A stretch of 64,000 bases of DNA from Nereocystis luetkeana (GCA_031213475.1 JARUPZ010000037.1:1178001-1242000); one strand, 5' to 3'; counted from the first letter of the stretch, positions 33,118 through 45,029 are shown. The notes: generated by a model not told the origin, from the sequence alone. Numbers and translations are program-made.

Positions 33118-33995
33118 CGCGTGCAACCAGCCGGAGAGCAGTCCAACCAGCAGAGCCAGTCGTACCGCAGCAAGCTGTAGCAAAGCCCATCGCAGAGCCC
33201 TTGCGTCAAGCTGTAGTAGATCTAGCAACGCCAGTCGTGCGGCCACCTGAAACGGCTGCTACGATGTCCTGCTCGGTTTTTACAGCACAATATACTAGAA
33301 CCGCCTTCTCTAAAGATGCCACACTGCGTGCTCATGATACTTCCCCCTCACACCAACAGGGCACCCCAGCACCCTCGCCCGAAGCTGTTGTGGAGTTGCT
33401 GAAGACCATCACCAAGGACAACTACCCCGACGTTTTGGGTGTCTCTTGGTGTGGAGTGCGTGGGGGTATGAGAGCGGAGAAAGCGTGATTGCAAGAAGAA
33501 GCGATTGGTACGTACGCGCTTAGGGCAGCTCTCGAGAATGCCCGCCCCCAGGTGCGCACCACGGACGGCTCGTGGACGTATCAGACCCTGCTTACGGCTG
33601 CCGCTCACGCCCCCCTGTGTCTCGGCGAGTCTGCGCCGAAAATGCCAAAACAACGGCGCGCATCGCTATTCGGTGTACCGAAGGCGTTGTAGAGGGATGC
33701 TACACGGCGGTACAAGAGTCTCGTCGTCACGCTGTACCCTGAGAAGGCGCTCGAGCAGGGCGCCTATTGGTACGAAGGACAGGCAAAGACGAGCGACGCC
33801 ACCCCTCAAGTGATTCTCGATCTCATGCGGCAGTATTGGCGCAACCCTGATGTGTCACGTGTGACGGGTAACGCTGGTGACAAGGACATGCACCGGGTGT
33901 CTAGGGCAAGGGGTGCCGCGTTTCACCCCCGGCAGCAGTGTTCCAGCGCGACAGTGCTTCGAGGAGGATACTACGGCGAGAGACAGCTGTTCTGA
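33118..33995 (+). pseudogene. Decayed transposon-type ORF
   Basis: One frame stays open for about 290 codons apart from two stops (about 33486 and 33690). It begins Pro/Gln-rich (VPQQAVAKPIAEPLRQAVVD), continues TAFSKDATLRAHDTSPSHQQ and PEAVVELLKTITKDNYPDVL, and ends RQYWRNPDVSRVTGNAGDKD. The W/F-x-x-x-DVSRV-x-x-x-x-KD pattern recalls a conserved block in proteins of unclassified animal and protist DNA transposons; this is from memory and uncertain. The adjoining 34-kb repeat supports a mobile origin. Confidence 0.4.
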
Positions 33996-34470
33996 TCAGT
34001 GTCACGCGCCGGGTCTATTCGATGGGCAGCTACCCTGGGGCGCATTTTGTAGGGGCAGGGAGGATCCCCGGTGTGGGAACGCCGTCAGTTTCGTGTAAAG
34101 AACCAGATCACGGGATAACCCGGTGTTTCCACAACGCCACCAAGTGATCCAAAGAAAGTCGAAACAAGTGATCTGCGATACCCGTCCTATCAACCCCGAG
34201 CCCCTTGGGCCCTGCCTTGCCCGTCGTGCCCGTTATCGTTTCTGTTGCTTTCGTTGATTGTTAACTCTGGCTGCTTTGCAACTACCACCTTGCATCGATT
34301 CACTTTCTGCGTGACCCGATCTTCCCTGTACGAGGGCGCTTTTCGAACTCTCGAACAACAAAGGTGAGCCGGCCTTAGAGATCTAACGAGCGCGGGTCCT
34401 TTTTTGGGTCTGAGAGCTGTACCCTGCTGTATCATGGCGAACTCTGGTTGATCGAAGTGCATTGCAGGAG
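33950..34470 (+). repeat. Dispersed repeat R2, copy a
   Basis: Shares several blocks with 46.84-47.45 kb in inverted orientation, for example GGATCCCCGGTGTGGGAACG, CCCCTTGGGCCCTGCCTTGC and TCGATTCACTTTCTGCGTGA. It follows the decayed ORF and may be the 3' part of the same element. Confidence 0.65.
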
Positions 34471-34734
34471 GTTGGAGTGTTCACACCTCGGATAACGTAT
34501 CACGTAACGTTTTATGTTAATGTTAGGCGTCAGCGTTTTTTTTTCGTAATATGACGTTACTACTGTACGTTAACTACTTTCTGGAGTTGGGGTAACATAG
34601 TGTTGGTGTGTTATGATAATGGCGGGCGGTCGCGTAACATTGAGTTAAACTGTTATCTTGAGCCCGTATTGACTACCTAATACAGTATATGTGTCACGGT
34701 GTTAGGATAGGCATCCCATAGCGAGTAGCACTGT

Positions 34735-35345
34735 ACTTGTGTGTTAACGGAGTTCCTAGTGACTATCGTAACACACGTTGAAGGGATAACGTACATGGTC
34801 AATGAAAGGGCAACCTTATGCTACCATATCAGCGACATCAGCTCGTAGCGAGCAACGTTATGCTAGTGTGTCAGCGGAATTTTTACCTACTACCGTAACA
34901 CACTTTAGACGGATAAAGTACACGGGTAATTAAACGCTTTCAAAACACTATGTTGGTGTGTTAGCGGAATCCCTATTACGGGTAACCATATTAAATATGG
35001 TAGGACCTGCGGCGAATACAAAAACCTACATATTTCGCTATTTTTAATGACAATATTTGGTCCTGTTTATTATGGTCCCCCGTAATAGGGGCTATCGTAA
35101 CACACATTAGAGGGATAGCGAATATGACCAGTATAACGTTAGCATCATGTTACCAATCAGCCGCAGCAACAGTCCGTATCGAGCGCCGTTACGTTAGGGC
35201 GGTGAAGGAAGTCTTGCTACCATAACACACGTCAAGCGGATAACGTACATGATCAATGAAACGCTAGAATTATGTTTTGGCTAGTATGCAATTTATGTAG
35301 TAACACAACTTGGCAGATAACGAGCATCCCCAATCTAACATCAAC
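34735..35345. repeat. Degenerate tandem region
   Basis: Motifs recur every 100-150 bp: GTGTTAGCGGAAT-like at about 34741, 34876 and 34957; CGTAACACAC-like at about 34765, 34902, 35097 and 35225; followed by GGATAACGTACATG-like sequence. Units are strongly diverged. A foldback sits inside. Confidence 0.6.
34971..35090. mobile_element. Foldback element, 120 bp
   Basis: Left arm CCCTATTACGGGTAACCATA and right arm (reverse complement) CCCTATTACGGGGGACCATA pair, extending to GGACC on both sides (about 33 bp per arm). Inserted within a unit of the surrounding tandem region. Confidence 0.7.
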
Positions 35346-35513
35346 AATATGTTATTGCTGTGTTAGCTCGTACGTGCGAGTGTGCAGATTACGTTATAGA
35401 TTAGGATGAATAACGTACCGGCGGGGTTTCCATTTTTTAGGCGTTTCTTGCGAGCATCCCCCCTGAATATCCCCTATGTGGGGGTTTAAAAATATGGAGG
35501 TGTTTTGTCGGAC

Positions 35514-35753
35514 TGTACTCAAGAACACGAGCCATAAGACCCATCGGAGATTGAGGAGTTCCATGCTGGAAAGGGATTTTGGTAGTAGGGTATTGGGATA
35601 TCGGGGTAATGCGTACCCCACCAATGCCACTCGTTAGATGTAGCTCCATATGAGGAGAGTGGGCTCGACAGCTCGGCTATATAATACACAAGAGGAGTTC
35701 CGTGTTATTGTCTGGAGTCAACCACGCGTTCCCGTGCCAGCTGCGTCTATTAT
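35514..35753 (+). repeat. Direct repeat pair, left copy (possible LTR)
   Basis: About 240 bp shared with 39022-39265 in the same orientation, from TGTACTCAAGAACACGAGCC to CAGCTGCGTCTATTAT, with few differences. Spacing and orientation would fit long terminal repeats of a non-autonomous element, but no canonical ends, target duplication or retroelement protein lies between them. Confidence 0.6.
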
Positions 35754-35885
35754 GCCTTTAGAGATCAATCAACACACTCGTAAATACCGGTGATCTTCTA
35801 TTGGCAAGCCTAGCCCAGGCCAACCTAGAGAGGTTGGAACATGGTCCCAGCATGTCTGGTTTTTAGATGATGTGCTTATTGATAG

Positions 35886-36596
35886 TCAGGGAGCCAGCGT
35901 GTATGTGGTGTATACAGAGAAGAGAAGATCGAGGTCCTGGTGGAAGGGACGTAAGAGGAGAGACTGAAGATGCCACACCAGAAGCAGCAGCGATCCCAGC
36001 AGGGTCAAATTTGAGCCGGACCTGGTAGATTCGCTTGGCACTGGTGGCGAAGGTGCTGGAGAGCAGCACTTGCAGGGGCAACAGCACCTCCAGTACACCG
36101 TCAGCAACAGCAGCAGCCAGAGGATTGCTGCGCTTGTTGCGACGATGGAGCGCACGCAGTAACCACCGATACCGCCGCCGCCGTTACCACCGCCGCCGCA
36201 ACCGCCGTCTTCGCTACCGCCACTGCCGCCGCCGTCGTCTCGACCGCCGCGTAACCGTCGATGCTGCAACACCCCAGGATAGCCAGGTATCTGCCTGAAT
36301 CTATCTTTGGGTTCGTTTCGCGCTGGCGAAGTAGAACATGAGAGGGTGAAGGAAGAATAAGAGAGGGTGAAGGAAGGAGTTTGCCCCGGAGAAGTCGGGT
36401 GGAAGGTGCAGACCGCGCCCGCAGGTGGTTGATGGAGGGGGGACGTTGCCCCCGAGGAAGGAGGTGAAGGAGAGAGTGAGAATGGGTGCAGGGGGAGGAG
36501 TCTGCATCTGCTGTTCGGGATCAGCGCACGGGCGCGACAGGGTGCACTGCCCCAAGCGAGAGGGTGAAAGAGAAAAGACCGAGGCGCCATCAGCAA
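35886..36596 (-). CDS. Hypothetical Gly-rich, membrane-segment frame
   Basis: 236 codons. A Ser/Pro-rich N-terminal part is followed by a Gly-rich block around residue 130 (SEDGGCGGGGNGGGGIGGYC). A hydrophobic segment (SIVATSAAILWLLLLLTVYW) comes next, then a Cys cluster (RCCCPCKCC). This order resembles a single-pass membrane protein, but the Gly block is a CCG repeat read in one frame. No splice or start evidence. It may be chance. Confidence 0.25.
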   Translation of the reverse strand: MLMAPRSFLFHPLAWGSAPCRARALIPNSRCRLLPLHPFSLSPSPPSSGATSPLHQPPAGAVCTFHPTSPGQTPSFTLSYSSFTLSCSTSPARNEPKDRFRQIPGYPGVLQHRRLRGGRDDGGGSGGSEDGGCGGGGNGGGGIGGYCVRSIVATSAAILWLLLLLTVYWRCCCPCKCCSPAPSPPVPSESTRSGSNLTLLGSLLLLVWHLQSLLLRPFHQDLDLLFSVYTTYTLAP

Positions 36597-37504
36597 GGAC
36601 TTACGTCGGCACCTGGCACGTTTGACTTTGTTGATTGATTGTTGGTAATTTCCGTTTCAGATTGATTTCATATCGATCTAAGAGTAGTAGATATTAATGG
36701 TATCCGGACATTGGAGATTGAGATTTGGGGATGTTGGAAATTGGAATGAGACGAGTTCGTATATAGCTTCCCTCACTGAAGTTACCCTGTTGACAGACTA
36801 CAGGACAATGACGCCTGTGGCTGTTTTATGGTTGTTGATTGGTCGAGCGCTCTGGCTGGTCATCGATTCGAGTACGAGTACGAGATGGAAGTAGAGTAAA
36901 GGAGAAAGTGTAGAACGTCGAGTAGTGCTGGTGATTCTTCATTTTTCCGTTTGACATTATTACGCATTATATCGTAGCGCAGGATAATTCGAGTAGTGAC
37001 TGAGGATTCGGGTACGGATTCAGTACCGAAGCCAAGTGCGCAAAGTTGGCGCCGATTTGAGTTGCGTTGATGTTGTACTGGGCACGGACGGTCGATATGC
37101 GCTGATGCAGGATGTTTCGCTATTGCGTTGCTTGCCCAGCGCAGCACCATCATGTCAAGATGTATTTGGTACAAAGTACAAGCATCTGTATTTGATGCAA
37201 TTATTGAAGAACGAAGAGTGAAACCTTAAGGGAAGTTTTCGTTATTCATACTACTGCTGTGTGCCTACGACATACTACTACTGTAAACTGTAAATGCCTG
37301 ACGAAAACTGATAAGCCGTACGTCGTACCAAGTACGCCTGAGGGGTGGCAAGATGGATGAGAAGATACGTACGGAGACACATGGCATTCATTCTACTTGA
37401 CGTAGGAATGTATCTCTCAGCTCTTCCTTATCCAACCCTTTCTCCCCCCATCTAGCAGTGACTGAATAGCTCGGTGGTCTATCCTTTATAAGTTGCGCTA
37501 AATG

Positions 37505-37570
37505 AGTGGTCTAGCAGGTAGTGCTGTATAATCCCCAAGGGTGGGTCAGGGTTCAAATCTCACCGAATTC
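37505..37570 (+). other. tRNA-like remnant
   Basis: A-box-like GTGGTCTAGCAGGTAGTG and B-box-like GGGTTCAAATCTCACC at tRNA-like spacing, ending CTCACCGA as in the SINE heads elsewhere in the window. The T arm is broken by a short insertion. Probably a degraded SINE head. Confidence 0.35.
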
Positions 37571-39021
37571 GTAATTTATTCTTTTCGAGCGTGCGCGCTG
37601 GAGACAATACGAATGATTATGATAGTGTGCCTCTAGACACTAGTAGCGTTTGGCGAGGGGAGGGGCCCGGAGATCACTGTTACTTTGTTGGGCAAACATG
37701 GGCATGATATGCAGGTTACAGAGTATTGTCTGAGAATCACGCTCAAAGACAGTAGGGAAGGGTGAGGTGTACTATTAATAAAACACTTCGTGTTTGCTGG
37801 TATAAGAGAGGTACGCTGTGTGAATTGTGAAACCTTGCCCTGTACGCCGTACGGAGGGTCTTTTGATTGTTGCAATCGTATACCACACACATGGCATGTT
37901 GCTACACTACCAGCAGTATACACTGGTTGGATGTCGGATAGGTATCATATGATACGATCATCGCGTGGGTGCGAACAGAGAGTAGATGGAGCGAGGAATA
38001 TTGGTAAGTATGATTGAATATGAAACTATTAATAACATCGGGAGATTGACGATTGATTGCTGTGTCAGAGTATGTTCGTCCGTCCCTGCCTGTCTCCCTC
38101 CCCTCATAGCGGATTCATCGGAGGAATGAGATTGCTTTGATTATTATGTAGCATTTATTCTATGAATGTTATTGTACTTCAAGCTGGGGGGATATTGTAG
38201 TACTCGACCACCGAGATAGAATATGTAGAGATTGGCATGACTACTCCTGTGGTATTTTTCTTGTGAATTTGTGATTTTAGCTTTTGATGAGGCTAGAGAG
38301 AGACTAACTAGGAAGCGCCTGGGGGCGTGTGCGGTCCATATGAAAATGTTTTTCGACGAGGGAAGGGTTGGATAGTCCTTCGAAAATTGAGAGAAAGGTT
38401 TTTTGCTATTATAGGACTGAAGAGACACTGAAATACCAGGGGGCGCATACGGTCAGGGTTGAATGTTTTTGGTGTTGTTTTTTTATAAAAATTCCGTTGA
38501 CTGTTTGTCGAACGGGGTTTGACCTATACTCGAAGTAATGTAGAATACACGTGAGTGAGGGAATGGAATTTCTACAATTACGTTCGCGTAGATTTTTGTT
38601 CTTCCTGATTCAGGTAGGCCCTATACTGGGTACTGATATATCCAAGTAGTCGAGGATATTCAGGGAAGAATTGTGTTTTAGTTCTTGAGCGGACGAATAT
38701 ATTTGGACGAATTCCGCGGAAAATGCCGTTTTACCTGGCTGGATCCGAGAAGAATGTCGTTTTACCTGGCATTGGATTTCGAGAGTTTTATACCAGGCAT
38801 GTTTGCAACGGAGAGGCTGTGGATTTGAGCATTTGGATACTGATATAAGGATTTGAATGTTGATTCGAGAATTTGATTTTCGAGCTACAAATTGGATTTT
38901 TGAGGCGATATGAGGTGATTTTGATATTGCGATCTATCAACCCTGCAACGCCGTGCCTCGTCATGCACAAGGGCAGGGGAGACATTATATGGTCGTGTAT
39001 AATGAGCAGTGGGATGTTGAT

Positions 39022-39265
39022 TGTACTCAATAACACGAGCCAATGGATCCATCGGAGATTGAGTTCCATGCTGGAAAGGGATTCTGATAGTAGCGTATTG
39101 GGATATCGGGGTAATGTTTACCCCACCAATGCCACTCGTTAGATGTAGCTCCGTATGAGGAGAGTCGGCTCGACAGCTCGGATATATAATACCAGGCATA
39201 CAAGAGGAGTTCCGTGTTATTGTCTGGAGTCAACCACGCGTTCCCGTGCCAGCTGCGTCTATTAT
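39022..39265 (+). repeat. Direct repeat pair, right copy (possible LTR)
   Basis: Partner of 35514-35753; see that entry. Confidence 0.6.
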
Positions 39266-39382
39266 ACCACTAGGTATAAAATCATGTCATGTACACTACG
39301 TAGTACGTACAGTAGTTCGCACAAATATCATACGTACGACGAAGCACTGGCTGATGTTTACCCTACTGTTGCTGCCGTACGC

Positions 39383-39725
39383 TTTTTTTTGTTTTTTTGT
39401 TTTTTGTTTTAGTCATCACTTTTACTTTCCAGCCTGTCTCGTAGGAGGTTTTACCCTCAGCGATCTTCTGGACTAGCCGTGGTCACAGGTGTCGTCCCTT
39501 CTCCCCCCCGGTACGTGCCTTTATTTTTGTCGCGCATAGGGTTTAGCATTCCCACTGCTCGCCGATTTTCATCGAATGTATAGCTGACTCACGCTCTCGC
39601 GCTTTCCACCAATCAACTTTTTTATGAAAAAAAAAGTTCCTACGAGCATGCACTCGGTGAGACTTGAACCCACGAAATTGATCTTGATAGGCACGCGGAC
39701 CACCTACAAGCCACCGGGGACGCCG
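39383..39725 (-). mobile_element. tRNA-derived SINE, copy B
   Basis: Read on the minus strand: a tRNA-like head with a perfect T arm (GTGGGTTCAAGTCTCAC), a body shared with copies A and C, and an A-rich tail with interruptions (39383-39410 on the plus strand). Confidence 0.75.
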
Positions 39726-42540
39726 GTTACTATTTAATATTAATACCGGGCTTTTCCTACAGAGAACACAGTAATAGTAGTATAATAGTGGTGTGGTTTT
39801 TACAGCCAACCGAAAGGGTACATACAGTGTGGGTAAGCCTGAGATTCTTATTGAGGCGCCATCTTGAAACTTGAGCATATGTTTTATATAGGATTCAGTG
39901 TAGAGATTACCACAGAGTGAGCCGTTTTTCTTGACCTAATTTTCTTAGCTTTCTCTAAAAAGTGAGCATAATATGTTCTTATTGGGCACTTTCTTATTGG
40001 CGGGCCTATACTGGACCAGGTATATAACAGTACCTGTTATCTAATAAGTAATGACACTATTTCCACAAACTGTTTTAACAGCAGCAACAGTACACAGCAG
40101 TTCTGTCCTCATAAATATGTGTGCGTGGTCTTCACATTATTAATAATGATGGGTGGGATGTTCTAAACAGGTGTGCAGGTATTTCATACGAGTATTGTAT
40201 CATTCGTATTTCGTTCTTGCGCCACTCCCCTATTAATAGGCACTTCCCGGAGGGGAACCTTGTACCGCCCGTATGAATCTATTAACTATATATATATAGA
40301 CAGCGTGATGCCCAATTTATACCTTCATTATAGCATCGCTTCTAATACCAACTTGTTAAAAAATGTATATACCTCACATACGTCAAAATTAAATTTGTAA
40401 GCTCCCTTCGTGCAACGTAAAAAAAAAAGTATCTCGTACATACTCCGAAATCACCTTTTGTAAGCTGCCTTCGTGCAACGTTCCAAGATATTGTCCTTTG
40501 CGACGTAATCTTCCAAACACGGCATGTGTTTCTGCCCTCCTGCGCTTTGAACATCCAGTCCTCGTCATCTTCCGCCGCTTCCCCCGAATTCCATCGAAAT
40601 AAGAGTATTTCGAGCTACCGAGGGGTTCACGCAATCCTCTCTCGTCTTTCGTCCACTACATACGCCGCGCTGTGGACTATTGTAGACAACAAAGCAGTAC
40701 CTCCCTCTAGAACTCTGCAACAACACCCAATTTGCAAACCATTATTCCCATCTTCTACCGCAGCACACTGCTGTACACACACAATCATGCACGCTTGACA
40801 CAAGAAGGTATCTTCCCCTAAACAACCGACTTCACCGCCCGTATGGAGCAGTTCTGAAGTACTTTGCCGTTACTTATCGAAAACCCGCCACATTTTTTAT
40901 TATTCACAGCTAACCTCCCACTTTCATCCTTCTCCTGTCGCCTGATCTACACGTCCACCTTTAACCAAGCAAGTCTGCCGTTGACGACAAGAGGATCTTC
41001 TAAAGCGAAGGTGAACGTTACACGTCAGAGTTTACTGTAATATTGGCGTGTCCCTGACTTTCTTTCGTATCGCACCACGTTCTTCCCAACTTCGTAGGTA
41101 ATCGTGTATCTCACCGAAATAGCGATCATCGTCCGTTCGTATAAAACGCACCCGTATCTACATCATACCCTGGCGGTGGCGCCTCACAGCAGCAGCATCA
41201 GCACCACCAGCGGATCGCGGGGACGCGTGTCTTCAAGGCACGTGTCCCCGTCAATAGCTCAGGCTAGGGCGGCCGTCGAGAAAGGGCAAGAAAACAAAGA
41301 AGTTGGAGAAATCCGGAATTGACACGTACGTACGTGCACTGATTAGTGAGTGGAGCGGCGGAGGCGGCGTGAGGCGCAGAGAGGAAAGGCGAAGAAAGCA
41401 CCACCAACGGACCAAGCGCCCGGTGAGCGGTCAAGCACGCGGCCCCGACGCGAGCACCCAATCCTGGATAACTGCACCAGGCCGTGAGTCTTGAGGGGAT
41501 CCAAAGCGATCAGAGAAATAAGGAGGACGGAAAGGAGAGCGGGTGTACGCGTGCCCCAAAAGGCGGAGGAACCTCACGGCAAGGGGCGACGCAGACGTGG
41601 GACGGGTGTGTGCGACGCGGGGGTGTTTTCAACGAGTGGGGGGGGGCTCTGCTGTGTGCAGCGAAGCAGGAGGGAAGGAGGACTGACTGGTCCAAGTGGG
41701 TTGGTTGAGGGAGAAGAGAGATGGAGAATGGGTGGGAGTGCTAGTAGGTGGTTTTGTTCGCGGATATCATACTGAGGTACGACGAGAATTGTTCAAGTTT
41801 TCTCTTTGCCCACCGCGGACGTAGGTCTATTTGTCAGTAGTTTCAGCGAGAGGTCGGTTGGTTCGCCCAGCTCATCACACTAGAGCAGAGCCGTTTTGCT
41901 TGCACTTTGCGCTTCATCCTCCTTCGTTTTGGCTGTCTAGATACCACTGCTGTACTCTGCTGTGCTGGTTGTGATCACACAGTTCCCTCTGTGTAGACGA
42001 ACTACTACGGCTGTCGTCGTATACTGCTGTAATACGACGGTGCACGAGGCGGAAGGCAAACAAGGAAAAGAAAAAGAAAAAAAAGACATAAAAAAGGCGG
42101 AAAACAGTAGTACAGCAGTAGGTGCCGTGTATCTATTTTAGACCCTTGCCTTGAAATTGAGGAGCAGCGCTGCTCTGCAACATTGACTGATTTTCTTAAA
42201 ATACTATTAATAGTGTTGGCACAATTGCCAAGGGAAGGGGTGGGTTGAGTGCTGGGGCAGATAACCGTCGTTCATATTTTCTGTGCGTGACATATTTCGA
42301 CGAACTTGCTTTTGACCACTGCTGTTTTCATACTGCTGTCCGTGTTCAGGATATTTCGGAGTTTTTTTTTTCGTTCACAGCAGCAGTACGTAGCACCGGT
42401 AAGTACATACGGGTACCACGTATTTCGCGGGAGGCATGCACCTCCTACTCTTACTTCCTGTGATGACGGCATGGATGATAGTAGAAACAAGGGGCGTCGT
42501 GGCTTATAGAGAATTAGCGCTGTTGAGGGGGGATCGAGGA
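39726..42540. other. Gene-poor stretch
   Basis: A TGCCTTCGTGCAACGT-type motif occurs twice (about 40.40 and 40.46 kb). 41.27-41.75 kb is purine- and GC-rich with overlapping frames of Arg/Gly-rich composition that were not called. A hairpin, GGGGACGCGTGTCTTC with GGCACGTGTCCCC, sits at about 41.22 kb. Nothing else recognised. Confidence 0.35.
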
Positions 42541-42544
42541 GGTA

Positions 42545-43855
42545 AGGCTACAGAGAGAGCGAGACGGCAGGGACTCTCCCATGGGTACTACCGATAGCAG
42601 TGTAGACCAGCAGCACCGCACGACCTTCTGCGCGTTTAAACATGCGTGTAGCAGTTATGAACCAGCCATTTTGATGGACAGCGGGTTTTTGGTAGATGAC
42701 TCTTCGGGGGTGTTTGGGAAGGAGGACTGGGCCCTTGCGGTCGGAGGTGGCAGGGTCAGGGGTAGGGGAAGTAACAGTCGTGGTCCGTGGGGGAAAGGAT
42801 TGGAGGAGGGAGAAAAGCTACAGAGAGAGCGAGACGGCAGGGACTCTCTCATAGTGGTACTACCGATAGCAGTTTATACCAGCAACACCGCACGACCTTC
42901 TGCGCGTTTAAACATGCGCGTAGCAGTTCCAGCCATTTTGATGGGCAGCGGGGTTTCGGTAGATGCTTCTTCGGGGGTGCTTAGGAAGGAGGACTGGGCC
43001 CTTGCGGTCGGAGGTGGCAGGGCCAGGGGTACGGAAAGCAACAGTAGTGGTATGTGGAGGGAAGGGTTGGAGGAGGTAGAAGAGCTACAGAGAGAGGCGA
43101 GACGCCAGGGACTCTCTCATAGGTACTACCGATAGCAGTGTAGACCAGAAACACCGCACGACCTTCTGCACGTTGAAACATGCGCGTAGCAGTTATGAAC
43201 CAACCATTTTGATGGACAGCGGGTTTTTGGTGGATGCTTCTTCGGGAGAGCTTGGGAAGGAGGACGGGGCCCTTGCGGTCGGAGGTGGCAGGGTCACGGG
43301 TAGGGGAAGTAACAGTAATGGTATGTGGGGGGAAGGGTCGGATAATAGGGTGGAAGAGCCGCAGGAAGAGCGAGACGGCAGGGACTCTCTCATAGGCACT
43401 ACTGATAGCAATATAGACCAGCAACACCGCACGACCTTCTGCACGCTGAAACATGAGCGTAGCAGTTATAAACCAGCCATGTTTATGGACAGCGGGGTTT
43501 CGGTGGATGCTTCTTCGGAAGCGCTTCGGAGGGAGGACTGGGCTCTTGCGGTTGGAGGTGGCAGGGTCAGGGGTACGGGAAGTAACAGTAGCAATAGTAT
43601 GTGGGGGGAAGGGTTGGAGGAGGTAGAAAAGCTACAGAGAGAGAAAAACCGCAGCGACTCTCTCCTTGGTACTACCGATAGTAATGTAGACCAGCAACAC
43701 CGCACGACCTTCTGCGCGTTGAAACATGCGCGTAGCAGTTATACATCGACCATTTTGATGGACAGCGGGTTTTTGGTAGATGCTTCTTCGGGGGTGCGTA
43801 AGGAGGGGAGCGGTCGTTTTTTGGTGGATGAGAGGGAGGGATGTGGGTAGTGGAA
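42545..43855 (+). repeat. Macrosatellite: five units of about 270 bp
   Basis: Units begin near 42595, 42861, 43127, 43405 and 43675 (each from a CGATAGCAGTGTAGACCAG-like start), so spacings are about 266, 266, 278 and 270 bp. On the plus strand each unit reads GTTDS...DQQHRTTFCA, then ILMDSGFLVDASSG and LAVGGGRVRGTGSNSS. The last two and a half units share one open frame of 225 codons; earlier units are out of phase with it. Confidence 0.85.
43173..43850 (+). CDS. Hypothetical repeat protein within the macrosatellite
   Basis: 225 codons spanning about two and a half units; each unit contributes about 90 residues (LMDSGFLVDASSG, KEDWALAVGGGRV, QQHRTTFCALKHARSSY). No known domain. Because unit length varies and not all units are in phase, this may be a passive frame in a tandem repeat rather than a gene. 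Confidence 0.25.
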   Translation: MKHARSSYEPTILMDSGFLVDASSGELGKEDGALAVGGGRVTGRGSNSNGMWGEGSDNRVEEPQEERDGRDSLIGTTDSNIDQQHRTTFCTLKHERSSYKPAMFMDSGVSVDASSEALRREDWALAVGGGRVRGTGSNSSNSMWGEGLEEVEKLQREKNRSDSLLGTTDSNVDQQHRTTFCALKHARSSYTSTILMDSGFLVDASSGVRKEGSGRFLVDEREGCG

Positions 43856-43972
43856 GTCTTCATGAGCGTCACATCCGTTTTAATTTGTCGTATGATCCTG
43901 CCGCGCTTTTGTTCTGCAGAGTTCTTCACTTTCTGTTGAGTCTTTTTTTAGAACAACACTACACATTGTCCG

Positions 43973-44236
43973 ATGGCAAGCATAATAATAACTACTGCAC
44001 CAATCATCATCCGTGCGTACACTTCGTCGAACCAACACTCATCTGCACCTTCCCATATTGACATCCTACGATCATCGTCTGGCCTTTGCTTAGGACGACC
44101 CAATCCGGCACACTTTTCTTCTGTCGATGACCACCATAACTACAGCCGCTCCTCGTGCGGATACGCCTCGTACGGCATTTACATTTCCCTTACCACTGCT
44201 GCTGCCGTCTCCCTCATCCTCGTCTTTGTGATAAAG
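43973..44236 (+). CDS. Hypothetical exon with membrane segment
   Basis: The frame from ATG at 43973 ends in a hydrophobic run (GIYISLTTAAAVSLILVFVI) immediately before a strong donor (AAG/GTAAGT at about 44233-44241). No downstream exon could be assigned. Weak. Confidence 0.2.
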
Positions 44237-45029
44237 TAAGTTCGACATCGCTTTCATTTCATTGTTCTACCAGCACGGTCGTCTGACCTCTGCTCTGACA
44301 CCCGATTTAACACAACTCATCTTCTCGATCAAAGTGATAATATTGACCACCGTTCATTCGGATACGTCGCGTACACATTTAATTTATGTTGTGCGTTATC
44401 ACTATTGCACGACGTGGGGAGCGACGTCTAGAGGTGCATCGGTTTGTGGAAGCAGGACTACACACGGAGCGAGGACGATCGCCTTGAAAGTGATACGACG
44501 AAAATGTCGACAACGGATAATAAAATTGCAGTGTGAAATTTCAGAGAGGGAGCAAGGACAACAAATAAATACTGCACTTCATAATTTTAACGCTTATTGA
44601 GGTCCTACATGAAGTGACTTGCAAAGTGGTTTTCATGAACGGGGCCACATTTAATGTCCATCCTACGTATTGGCTCACCTATCATAGCTCCTATATAATC
44701 TACAGGAATCTGGCCCGACCGCCGTGGGGGCGGGAGGGCCTTTTATTCCCTAGTACTATATATATATATATGGCTGTATGCTTCTGCGTGTATTTTATCA
44801 ATAAATCAACCCTGCTCCGGGAATAAATAAACAAAACGTGCAGGTACGGGAGGCGCTCATCCCGCAACGAGATTCAAAATTACCCCCTACTTATTCGATA
44901 CCAACAGCGAGATATTCTTCAGCAAAAACGAAAATGCTGCGATCGGCTTGGGCTGTCGTACATATATTGACAGCCCACCGCAGTACTTTCATGGTACAGC
45001 AGAACCATCAATTTACGTCTCAGATTCCA
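44237..45029. other. No gene recognised
   Basis: Mixed AT-rich sequence. The segment at about 44770-44855 (AATAAATAAACAAAACGTGC) resembles one at about 55.89-55.97 kb. This may mark the far end of the element that carries the TnpB/Fanzor-like gene, but the match is short. Confidence 0.3.

Larger units (their letters stand above)
35754..39021. other. Gene-poor stretch between the direct repeats
   Basis: Holds a low-complexity minus-strand frame with a membrane segment (described separately), a CCG-type trinucleotide tract at about 36.16-36.25 kb, a tRNA-like remnant near 37.51 kb and long AT-rich sequence. No convincing gene. Confidence 0.4.

Noticed and set aside
41303-41775. Overlapping Arg/Gly/Glu-rich frames
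   Set aside because: Purine-rich, low-complexity, open in several frames at once and without recognisable content.
43981-44600. Possible multi-exon membrane protein
   Set aside because: One good donor at 44.24 kb but no convincing acceptor or partner exon. Kept only as a low-confidence exon.
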